Source of the DNA: Nonomuraea sp. NBC_00507
GTDB lineage: Bacteria > Actinomycetota > Actinomycetes > Streptosporangiales > Streptosporangiaceae
DNA: 64,000 nucleotides
Assembly (NCBI RefSeq): GCF_036013525.1
Contig: NZ_CP107853.1
Coordinates: 1,302,001 to 1,366,000, forward strand
Direction: 5' to 3'
Within the stretch, counting starts at the first letter, position 1. The number at the start of each line of letters is the position of its first letter. Shown one piece after another: positions 41,970 through 49,793 of the stretch. Made by a program: the position numbers and the translations under genes. The notes beneath the pieces are model-generated. The model was not told the origin of the DNA, did not search any database, and saw only the letters and a program-made list of their open reading frames with translations.

Positions 41970-43028
41970 ATGGCCACCATCAACACCCGGCTCGCCGCCC
42001 TCGCGGCCGCCACGCTTCTCGCTCCACTCGTGGCCGCCTGCGGCGACCAAGGCAGCCAACAGGCGGACGCCGGTGCCACGGCCACGGCCGCCCCGCAGAG
42101 CTCCACGCTCGTCATCTATTCCGGACGCGACGAAGCCTTGATCTCACCACTACTGGAGAAGCTGGAACGATCTACGGGAAGCAAGGTCGAGGTCCGCTAC
42201 GGCGACAGCGCCGAGCTCGCCGGGCAACTGCTGGAGGAGGGCGACAAGACGCAGGCTGACCTGTTCCTGTCGCAGGACGCGGGCGCGCTCGGCGCCCTCG
42301 GCCAGCAGGGCCGCCTGGAGCCGCTGCCACAGCAGTCCCTGGACAAGGTCGGCCAGGCCTACCGCGCCCAGGACGGCACCTGGGTCGGTCTGTCGGGCCG
42401 GGCCCGCGTCATCGCCTACAACCCGGACAAGGCCGCCAAGGCTCCCGACAGCGTACGTGACCTCACCAAGCCGGAGTGGAAGGGCAAGGTGGGCTACGCT
42501 CCGACGAACGCCTCCTTCCAGGCCTTCGTCACCGGCATGCGCGTCCTGGACGGCGACGAGGCCACCCGCACGTGGCTGCGCGACTTCAAGGCCAACGACC
42601 CCAAGGTGTACGAGAAGAACGGCGCCATCCTCGACGCCGTCGACTCCGGCGAGATCTCCCTAGGCCTGATCAACCACTACTACTGGTTCGAGAAGGCCGC
42701 CGAGGTCGGCGCCGACAAGATGACCGCCAAGCTGCACTTCCCGGCCAAGGGCGACCCCGGCGCACTCGTCAACGTGGCCGGCGTCGGCGTCATCAAGGGC
42801 TCCGACCAGGAGGCCGCGGCCGGCAAGGCGGTCGACTACCTGCTCTCGGCCGAAGCGCAGACCTACTTCGCCGACGAGACCAAGGAATACCCGCTGGCCG
42901 CCGGCGTTACCAGCACGGTCGAGGGCCTGCCGCCGCTGGAGTCCATCGACGCGCCGAAGATCGACCTCAGCAAGCTGTCCTCGCTGCAGGAGACGCTGGT
43001 GATGCTCCAGGAAGCCGGGATGGTCTGA
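41970..43028 (+). CDS. iron(III) ABC transporter substrate-binding lipoprotein (FbpA/FutA-like)
   Basis: 352 residues, GAGAGGG before ATG 41970. Lipobox LVAAC (Cys24). Periplasmic-binding-protein type II fold: TLVIYSGRDEALISPLLEKL, ADLFLSQDAGALGAL, VGLSGRARVIAYNP and the paired tyrosines in INHYYWFEKA that coordinate ferric iron in FbpA proteins. It begins an fbpABC-type operon under an iron-box promoter and binds ferric iron outside the membrane. Confidence 0.9.
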   Translation: MATINTRLAALAAATLLAPLVAACGDQGSQQADAGATATAAPQSSTLVIYSGRDEALISPLLEKLERSTGSKVEVRYGDSAELAGQLLEEGDKTQADLFLSQDAGALGALGQQGRLEPLPQQSLDKVGQAYRAQDGTWVGLSGRARVIAYNPDKAAKAPDSVRDLTKPEWKGKVGYAPTNASFQAFVTGMRVLDGDEATRTWLRDFKANDPKVYEKNGAILDAVDSGEISLGLINHYYWFEKAAEVGADKMTAKLHFPAKGDPGALVNVAGVGVIKGSDQEAAAGKAVDYLLSAEAQTYFADETKEYPLAAGVTSTVEGLPPLESIDAPKIDLSKLSSLQETLVMLQEAGMV

Positions 43029-43034
43029 CCCGGC

Positions 43035-44571
43035 GTGTCCGCACACAGGTCATCCTCCGACGCCGCGCGCAGGCCGCCGCCGCTCTTGGTCGGCTGGGCC
43101 TGCGTCGCGGCGGCGCTCGGCCTGCTGCCGCTGATCTACCTGGGCGTGCGGGCGCTCGAACGCGGCCCCGCCCACGCCTGGCAGGTGATCGCCACCGGCC
43201 GTACCCTCGAGCTGCTCGCCCGCAGCATCGGGCTCGCCGCCGTGGTTGTCGCCGCCTGCCTGCTGCTGGGCGTCTCGCTGGCCTGGCTGTCCGTGCGGAC
43301 CGAGCTGCCGGGCGCGCGCGTCTGGTCGGTGCTGGCCACGCTGCCGCTGGCCGTGCCCAGTTACGTCGCGGCGTTCGCGTGGATCTCCGCCGAGCCGGGC
43401 CTGGCCGGGTTCTGGGGCGCCGCGCTCGCCCTGACTCTGGTCAGCTACCCGTACGTCTACCTGCCGGTGGCGGCGACGCTCGGCGGGATCGATCCGGCGC
43501 AGGAGGAGGCGGCGCGCTCGCTCGGACATGGCCCGCTCGGTGTGTTCCGGCGGGTCACGCTGCCGCAGCTGCGCCCGGCCGCGACCGGCGGGGCCCTGCT
43601 GGTCGCGCTGTACGTGCTGTCCGACTTCGGCGCCGTCTCGATCATGAGGTACGAGACCTTCACCCGGGCGATCTTCACCTCCTACCGGGCCAGCTTCGAC
43701 CGCACCCCGGCCGCCGCGCTCGGCTGCGTGCTGGTGGTGATGACCGTGCTGCTCGTCGCGACCGAGGCGCGTACCCGCGGTCGGGCGGGCCACTCGCGCA
43801 CCGGCGGCGGCACCGCCCGGCCCGCTCCGCGCGCACGGCTCGGCCGGCTGCGGTGGGCCGCGCTCGGCTGGTGCTCGGCGGTGGCCGCCGCCGCTGTGGT
43901 CTTCCCGCTGGCCAATGCTCGGCTACTGGCTGACGGCCGGCCGGTCGGGCGCCTGGGAGCCGGGCAGGCTGCTGGAGGCGGCCGGGACCACGCTGACCGT
44001 GGCCGCCCTCGGCGCGGCGCTTACCACGGCCTGCGCCCTTCCCGTCGGCATCCTCGCCGCCCGCCACCGAGGCCGCCTCGTCCACCTGCTGGAGCAGGCC
44101 GCATACGCCGGGCACGCCGTGCCCGGCATCACTGTGGCGCTGGCCATGGTGTTCCTGGCGGTGCGCTACGCCTACCCGCTCTACCAGGAACTGCCGCTGC
44201 TCGTACTCTGCTATGCGGTGTTGTTCCTGCCCGTGGCGGTGGCCGCCACCCGCGCCGCCGTGCTGCAGTCGCCACCGGTTCTGGAGGACGTGGCCCGCTC
44301 GCTCGGCGACCCGCCGCTACGGGTGCTGCGCCGGGTCACCGTGCCGCTCGCCGCACCGGGCATCGCCGCGGGGGCCGCCCTGACGTTCGTGGTGTGCATG
44401 AAGGAGTTGCCTGCCACGCTGCTGCTGCGGCCCACCGGCGCGGACACGCTCGCCACCCGGCTGTGGGCCGAGACGACCACCGCCTCCTACGCCGCGGCGG
44501 CGCCGTACGCGGCCGTGCTGATCCTGATCGCGGCCATCCCCTCATACCTGCTCGGAAGGCGACGCACGTGA
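43035..44571 (+). pseudogene. iron ABC transporter permease (FbpB-like), frameshifted
   Basis: GTG 43035 opens a binding-protein-dependent permease with two EAA loops. The first half (to about residue 293) includes EEAARSLGHGPLGVFRRVTL. The second half continues only in another frame, from 43915 (MLGYWLTAGRSGAWEPGRLL), with the second EAA loop LEDVARSLGDPPLRVLRRVT. The shift is explained by one extra A at 43914-43915. Without it the product would be a normal FbpB of about 511 residues, fused-permease type. As sequenced, the first frame continues without a stop into the ATPase frame, giving a nonsense fusion. It is a real mutation or a sequencing error. Confidence 0.8.
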
Positions 44572-45611
44572 CGGACCTGAAGATCAGCGGACTGGTGAAG
44601 AGCTACGCGCCGCCGACGCGGGTGCTCGACAACCTTGACCTCGCCGTCCCCGCTGGACTGCTGGCCGCCGTGCTCGGGCCGTCGGGCTGCGGGAAGACGA
44701 CGTTGCTGCGGGTTGTGGCCGGGTTCCTGCGCGCCGACGCCGGCACCGTGGAACTGGGCGGGCGCGTGGTGTGCGGGCCGGGGACGCATCTGCCGCCAGA
44801 GCGGCGCCGTGTCGGCATCGTCCCGCAGGAGGGCGCCCTGTTCCCGCATCTGAGCGTGGCGGCCAACGTGGCGTTCGGCCTCACCGGGACGAGCCGAGCG
44901 GAGCGGCGCCGCCGCACCGGTGAGATGCTGGAGCTGGTCGGGCTGCCCGGCTACGAGGAACGCATGCCGCACGAGTTGTCCGGCGGGCAGCAGCAGCGCG
45001 TCGCGGTCGCCCGGGCACTGTCGCCCGCCCCCGACCTGGTGCTCCTGGACGAGCCGTTCAACGCGCTCGACAGCGCTCTGCGGGCGGGCGTGCGAGCCGA
45101 CGTGCGCGCCGCGCTGCTGGCCACGGGCGCCACCGGAGTGCTGGTCACCCACGACCAGCAGGAGGCGCTGTCCACCGCCGATCTGGTCGCCGTACTCAGG
45201 GACGGCAGGGTCGCCCAATGCGGCACTCCCGAGGAGGTCTACCGGCGGCCGGCCGATCTGTGGGTGGCGGGGTTCGTCGGCGAGGCGGTGTTCCTGCCCG
45301 CCACGGCGGAGGACAGCGTGGCCGACACCCCTCTCGGCCACATCCCGCTGGTGGCTCCGGCGCACGGCGGCGGCGTGATCGTGCTGCGCCCCGAACAGCT
45401 CGTGCTGGACGAGACGGGCACGCCCGGCACGGTGGTGGAGGTCCGCTTCTACGGCCACGACGCCATGGTGCGCGTGGCCGTGGACGGCCTGGCCGAACCG
45501 GTAGCGGTCCGGGTGCCCGGCCCCGCCGGGGTCCGGCCAGGAGAGGAGGCGGGCGTGTCAGTCACCGGGGTCGCGACCCTGCACCCCGGGCCCTTGGCGG
45601 CTTCAGAGTGA
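44568..45611 (+). CDS. iron ABC transporter ATP-binding protein (FbpC-like)
   Basis: 347 residues from GTG 44568, overlapping the permease stop (GTGA), with GGAAGG upstream. Walker A GPSGCGKTTL, Q-loop VPQEGALFPHL, signature LSGGQQQRVAVARAL, Walker B LVLLDEPFNALD and H-loop VTHDQQEAL are all intact. A TOBE-like domain follows (about 265-347). Powers ferric iron uptake with the binding protein and permease encoded upstream. Confidence 0.9.
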   Translation: MTDLKISGLVKSYAPPTRVLDNLDLAVPAGLLAAVLGPSGCGKTTLLRVVAGFLRADAGTVELGGRVVCGPGTHLPPERRRVGIVPQEGALFPHLSVAANVAFGLTGTSRAERRRRTGEMLELVGLPGYEERMPHELSGGQQQRVAVARALSPAPDLVLLDEPFNALDSALRAGVRADVRAALLATGATGVLVTHDQQEALSTADLVAVLRDGRVAQCGTPEEVYRRPADLWVAGFVGEAVFLPATAEDSVADTPLGHIPLVAPAHGGGVIVLRPEQLVLDETGTPGTVVEVRFYGHDAMVRVAVDGLAEPVAVRVPGPAGVRPGEEAGVSVTGVATLHPGPLAASE

Positions 45612-45706
45612 CGTGCCTTCGCACTTGCATACGACGGCGGGGACGGGAACGGGAACGGTCCCTCCCCGCTCACACCACGGGGCATGCGGCGCGGGCACGG
45701 GCGCGT

Positions 45707-46140
45707 TCAGGCCGGTTGTTCAGAGGCCGAAGGGTGGTCGGGTGTGGTGGCAGAAGCGGCGTGGATGCGGACCTGGGTAACGGCGTGGCGGTCAACGGCT
45801 GCGACCTGCAACTGCCAATCGCCTGCGGTGACGCTCTCGCCGGGTGCGGCGGGCACGTGGCCGAGCAGGGCGAGAACGAGACCGGCAATGGTGGTGTAGT
45901 CGCCGTCGGGGCGGGTCTCGAGGTGGACGTCGAGGTCTGTCAGGTCGTGGATGGGGAAGCTGCCGGGCAATAGTATGCTGCCGTCGGCTTCTGGCCGGAT
46001 GTCGATGGTGTCGCGGTCGGTCTCGTCGTAGATCTCGCCGACAACCTCTTCGAGCAGGTCTTCCAGGGTGACGATGCCGCCGGCCACACCATGCTCGTCG
46101 ATGACGAGGGCGAACTGCTGAGGCGCCGCGTGTGCTGCGG
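45707..46140 (-). pseudogene. CorC/HlyC-family protein, C-terminal fragment
   Basis: Open frame encoding the end of the second CBS domain and the CorC_HlyC domain: FALVIDEHGVAGGIVTLEDL, EVVGEIYDETDR and the beta-rich PGSFPIHDLTDLDVHLE region. The N-terminal membrane DUF21 part and first CBS domain are missing; coding begins abruptly at about 46140. It abuts head to head with a second CorC fragment on the other strand. Confidence 0.7.
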
Positions 46141-46482
46141 CGCGGCGACGATTGGGAGCTGGACGCTTCCTTGCGTATCGACGAGACCGCCTTGGAGACC
46201 GATCTGAACCTGCCGGACGAGGACGAGTACGACACCCTGGCCGGGCTCATCCTGCACCGGCTCGGCCGCTTCGCCGTCCCCGGCGACGTCGTCACCACCG
46301 AACTGCCCGCCACCCTCGACTCGAGCGCGGCCACACACGCCCGGATCGAGGTGCTGACGCTGAACCGGCACGTCCCCGAACGCGTCCGCCTCACCCCCTA
46401 CCGGCCCGACGATCACGACGGCCACGACGGCCACGACGGCCACGACGGTCACGACGGCCGCGAAGGCGAGGAACAGCCGTGA
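46132..46482 (+). pseudogene. CorC/HlyC-family protein, C-terminal fragment with HDG tail
   Basis: Encodes only a CorC_HlyC domain (GDDWELDASLRIDETALETD, EYDTLAGLILHRLGRFAVPG, VVTTEL) and then a tail of five His-Asp-Gly repeats and GREGEEQP. The membrane and CBS parts are absent. The stop codon overlaps the next start (GTGA), the usual coupling of the first and second genes of tandem CNNM/CorC pairs. Confidence 0.7.
46414..46458 (+). repeat. five tandem 9-base CACGACGGC repeats
   Basis: Five copies, one with a final T, encoding (His-Asp-Gly)5 at the C terminus of the CorC fragment. The His/Asp-rich tail may bind divalent metal. Confidence 0.8.
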
Positions 46483-47489
46483 ACGTCCATCGGCCTGATG
46501 CTGACCCTGGTCCTGCTGGTCGGCAACGGCTTCTTCGTCGCCGCCGAGTTCGCCCTGGTCGCCGCCAAGCGCCACCGGCTGGAAAGGGCTGCACCAGCGG
46601 CAGCAGAGCGGCCTCCGCCGCCCTGGCCGGCATCAAGGAACTGTCACTGATGCTGGCCGGCGCCCAGCTCGCCATCACGCTGTGCTCACTCGGCCTGGGC
46701 GTGGTCTCCGAACCGCTGATCGCCAGCACGCTCACCCCGCTCTTTCACGCCGTAGGCCTGCCCGAGGCCGCCGCGCACGCGGTGGCGTTCGTCATCGCGC
46801 TCGCCGTCGTGACGTTCCTGCACATGGTGCTCGGCGAGATGGCACCGAAATCCTGGGCGATCGCTCACCCCGAACGCTCGGCCACCCTCCTCGCGCTGCC
46901 GTTCCGTGCCTTCACCCTGCTGGTACGCCCGCTGATCAGCGCCTTGAACGCGGTCAGCAATGGCCTGCTGCGCTTGGTCAAGGTGCGCCCGCGCGAGGAG
47001 GGCGCCAACCCGCGCACGCCGGAGCAGCTGCAGCACCTGGTGGCCGAATCTCGCCGGCTCGGGCTGATCGAGGCCAACGACCACGCCGTGCTCAGTCAGG
47101 CCCTGCGCGCCACCCACGCCGACATCACCCCGCTGATCATCCCGCCCGGCCAGATCATCGCGGTGCCCGCTGCCGCCACCGCCCAGCAGGTGATCGACGC
47201 CTGCCTGCGCGCGCAGCGCTCCCGCCTGCTGGTCGGCAGCCCTGCCGATCCGGCCGGCGTGGTGCACATCCGCGACGCCTACCTGGCCCGCAAACGCGGC
47301 ACCGACGTCACGGCCGCCCAGCTCGCCTACCGGATCCCGGCGCTGCCGCCCGGCACCTCCGTCGCCGACGCCGTCGCCCGGCTGCGTGCCGCCCGCAGCC
47401 AGATCGCCCTCATCCGCGCCGACGACGGGGCCACTGCGGGCATCGTCAGCCTCGACGACCTGCTGACCACCCTGCTAGTGCCCGCCTGA
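46479..47489 (+). pseudogene. CNNM/DUF21 transporter paralogue with two opposing frameshifts
   Basis: Starts at GTG 46479. The expected N terminus (SIGLMLTLVLLVGNGFFVAA, EFALVAAKRHRLE) is in another frame between about 46487 and 46597. Upstream and downstream of this the original frame is used (RAASAALAGIKELSLMLAGA, LHMVLGEMAPKSWAIAHPER, two CBS-like blocks, final VSLDDLLTTLLVPA). One base lost near 46487 and a compensating change near 46597 would explain this. The large frame stays open, but about 37 residues of the first membrane helix would be replaced. Family: Mg/Co transport or efflux. Confidence 0.65.
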
Positions 47490-47510
47490 CCCCAGCTGCC
47501 TGACCTCGGT

Positions 47511-47615
47511 TCAGAACGCCAGGAGAAACTCATACACGTTCAGCGCCCACACCAGCAGCCATAACAGCACGGCGGGAAGGCGAATCAGCGCCCGCCCAGG
47601 CCCGCCCTCATGCAC
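47511..47615 (-). CDS. possible small membrane protein
   Basis: 34 codons from GTG 47615: VHEGGPGRALIRLPAVLLWL followed by a Val/Leu/Trp-rich stretch ending NVYEFLLAF. It forms one good membrane helix. No close ribosome site was seen (GGAGGAAAG is 16 bases upstream). It could also be the tail of a lost membrane protein. The rest of 47616-47882 has no supported gene. Confidence 0.3.
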   Translation of the reverse strand: MHEGGPGRALIRLPAVLLWLLVWALNVYEFLLAF

Positions 47616-47882
47616 GTAACCACAACGCTTTCCTCCACGGCGATGGCAACTCCCAGTCTGCATCCCCGCGGCCCGCGCCCGAACGCCGATTCCGCGCAGG
47701 CAACAGGCGCCGCCTTTGGATCCCTAATTGGACGATGGCAGGTTCGCGACGATCCTTCGGGCCCGCTACGCGCCCCGGGCCGTTCGGAGGATAACGGTCG
47801 CAGCCCCACGCGGGCAGCGTGCTGTTCCACGGGAACGCGATGCGGCAGCGGTGGGTTCCGCTGCCGAGCCCACCCGGCGGGC

Positions 47883-48995
47883 CTACGGCTCGCGGAGCGG
47901 GAGGCGTACGCGGAACGTGGCGCCGGTGCCGGGGCGGGAGTGGGCTGACACCTCACCGCCGTGCGCGGTCACCACGGCCTGGACGATGGACAGGCCGAGA
48001 CCGGCACCGCCGCGGCGAGTATCGTTCCCGTGCCGGTGGTCCTCCCGGTAGAAGCGCTGGAAGACCAGCGCGGCCTGCTCCTCGTCCAGCCCCGGCCCCT
48101 GGTCGGCGACCTCGATCAGCGCGTGGCCGTCCGCTGTGCCGACGCGTAGGGCCGCCGGGGTGCCCGCGGGGGTGTGGTGGAGCACGTTGGCTAGCAGGTT
48201 GCCCATCACCTGGCGGAGGTGGGCGGCGTCGCCCGTCACCCAAACCGGCCCGTCGTGATCCAGCGACAGCGGCCGATCGGGATCGACGGCCAGCGTGTCG
48301 GCCACCGCGTCGGCGGCCAGCTCGGTCAGCTCGACGGGCGCGCGGTCCAGCGGGCGGCCCTGGTCGAGGCGGGCCAGCAGGAGCATCTCGTCCACCAGGG
48401 AGCCCATCCTGGTCGCCTCGGCCTCGATCCTGGCCATCGCCTTCTCCAGGTCGTCCTCGCGCACGGCCGCGCCGCGCCGGAACAGCTCCGCGTAGCCGCG
48501 GATGGTGGCGATCGGGGTGCGGAGTTCGTGGGAGGCGTCGGCGACGAAGCGGCGCAGCCGTTCCTCCGACGTCTGCCGCTGGCGGAAGGCGTCCTCGATC
48601 TGGCCGAGCATCGCGTTGAGCGCATCGCCGAGCCGCCCGACCTCAGTGCCCGGCTGAGCCGTTTCGACCCGGCGCCCGAAATCCCCTGCGCCGATCGCCG
48701 CCGCGGTCTCGACGATGCGGTCCAACGGGCGCAGCCCGCCCCGGATCAAGTGGGCGGCCAGCAGGGTCAGGCAGGCCAGCCCGAACCCGGAAGTTCCGAT
48801 CAGCACGAACGCCACCCGCTCGGACAGCTCGTCGGTGGCGGCCATGAGCTGCTGCGGGGTGCTCAGGGCGAGCAGGCGGGAGTTGCCGGGGCCGCGCCAG
48901 TCCTGGATGGCGCCGAACGTCGCCCCGGCCGCCAGGCCCAGTGCTAGGGCCAACAGGCCGACCACGGTGGCGACCAGGCGGGCTCGCAGCGACAT
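47883..48995 (-). CDS. two-component sensor histidine kinase
   Basis: 370 residues. Two membrane helices (about 7-28 and 62-85) around a short 35-residue extracellular loop, a HAMP domain (about 82-135), HisKA with the H-box FVADASHELRTPIATIRGYA (phosphorylated His156), and HATPase_c with MGNLLANVLHHT, VADQGPGLDEE and GGAGLGLSIV. Intact kinase of the MprB/CseC-like group. Its ATG overlaps the stop of the response regulator gene (ATGA), so they form one operon. Confidence 0.92.
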   Translation of the reverse strand: MSLRARLVATVVGLLALALGLAAGATFGAIQDWRGPGNSRLLALSTPQQLMAATDELSERVAFVLIGTSGFGLACLTLLAAHLIRGGLRPLDRIVETAAAIGAGDFGRRVETAQPGTEVGRLGDALNAMLGQIEDAFRQRQTSEERLRRFVADASHELRTPIATIRGYAELFRRGAAVREDDLEKAMARIEAEATRMGSLVDEMLLLARLDQGRPLDRAPVELTELAADAVADTLAVDPDRPLSLDHDGPVWVTGDAAHLRQVMGNLLANVLHHTPAGTPAALRVGTADGHALIEVADQGPGLDEEQAALVFQRFYREDHRHGNDTRRGGAGLGLSIVQAVVTAHGGEVSAHSRPGTGATFRVRLPLREP

Positions 48996-49681
48996 CAGGT
49001 CTCCCTGGGCAGGCGCAGGACGTACCCGACGCGGGGCACGGTGTGGATGAGAGGCGGGTCCACGAGGTCCACCTTGCGGCGCAGGTAGCTGATGTAGGTC
49101 TGCACCACGCCGTCGTTGCCGCCGAAGTCGTACTCCCAGACGTGGTCCAGGATCTGCCGCTTGGTCACCACCCGGCCGGCGTTGGCCACCAGGAAGCGCA
49201 GCAGCTTGAACTCGGTCGGGGTCAGGTCGAGCAGGGCGCCGTCCCGCCGTACCTCGTAGGCGTCCTCGTCGATGACCAGGTCTTGGAAGCTCAGCAGGCT
49301 ACTGTCCGGCTCCGCCTGCTTGGTACGGCGCAGCACCGCCCGGATCCGGGCGATCAGCTCTTCCAGGCTGAACGGCTTGGTGACGTAGTCGTCGCCCCCC
49401 ACGGTCAGCCCACCGATCTTGTCCTCGGTCGCGTCCCGCGCGGTGAGGAACACCACCGGGATCTCCACCCCGGCGGCCCGGATCCTGCGGCACACCTCGG
49501 TGCCCAGCACGTCCGGCAGCATCACGTCCAGCACGATGAGATCCGGCCGGAGCGAGTCGGTCATGGCGACCGCCGCCGCGCCGGTGGCGGCGATCGCGGT
49601 CTCGAATCTTTCGTACCTGAGGGCGGTCGCGACAAGATCGGCGAGATAGGGTTCGTCGTCCACGACAAGGATGCGGCTCAC
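48995..49681 (-). CDS. OmpR-family response regulator
   Basis: 228 residues from GTG 49681, giving the usual start SRILVVDDEPYLADLV. Receiver domain with the phosphorylated Asp52 (LIVLDVMLPDVLG) and the conserved Lys in DDYVTKPFSLEEL. C-terminal winged helix (LDLTPTEFKLLRFLVANAGR, VVQTYISYLRRKVD). First gene of the regulator-kinase operon and divergent from the MMPL exporter gene, which it may control. Confidence 0.92.
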   Translation of the reverse strand: MSRILVVDDEPYLADLVATALRYERFETAIAATGAAAVAMTDSLRPDLIVLDVMLPDVLGTEVCRRIRAAGVEIPVVFLTARDATEDKIGGLTVGGDDYVTKPFSLEELIARIRAVLRRTKQAEPDSSLLSFQDLVIDEDAYEVRRDGALLDLTPTEFKLLRFLVANAGRVVTKRQILDHVWEYDFGGNDGVVQTYISYLRRKVDLVDPPLIHTVPRVGYVLRLPRET

Positions 49682-49793
49682 GTGCCCAGTCTCACCCGCC
49701 CAGCGAAGAAGATCCCACCTAGCTCGGCGATTCACAGAAGCGTCTAAGAACGGCCCCACAGCGGCTGAAGATCGTTTTGATCCACTGGGCGCC

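Noticed and set aside
43915-45611. Permease-ATPase fusion protein implied by the open frame from 43035 to 45611
   Set aside because: The middle 200 or so residues are out of frame with the permease. The ATPase has its own GTG and ribosome site, so the fusion is an artefact of the frameshift.
46400-46460. CRISPR-like array at the CACGACGGC repeats
   Set aside because: The units are contiguous 9-base tandem repeats without spacers and encode a protein tail.
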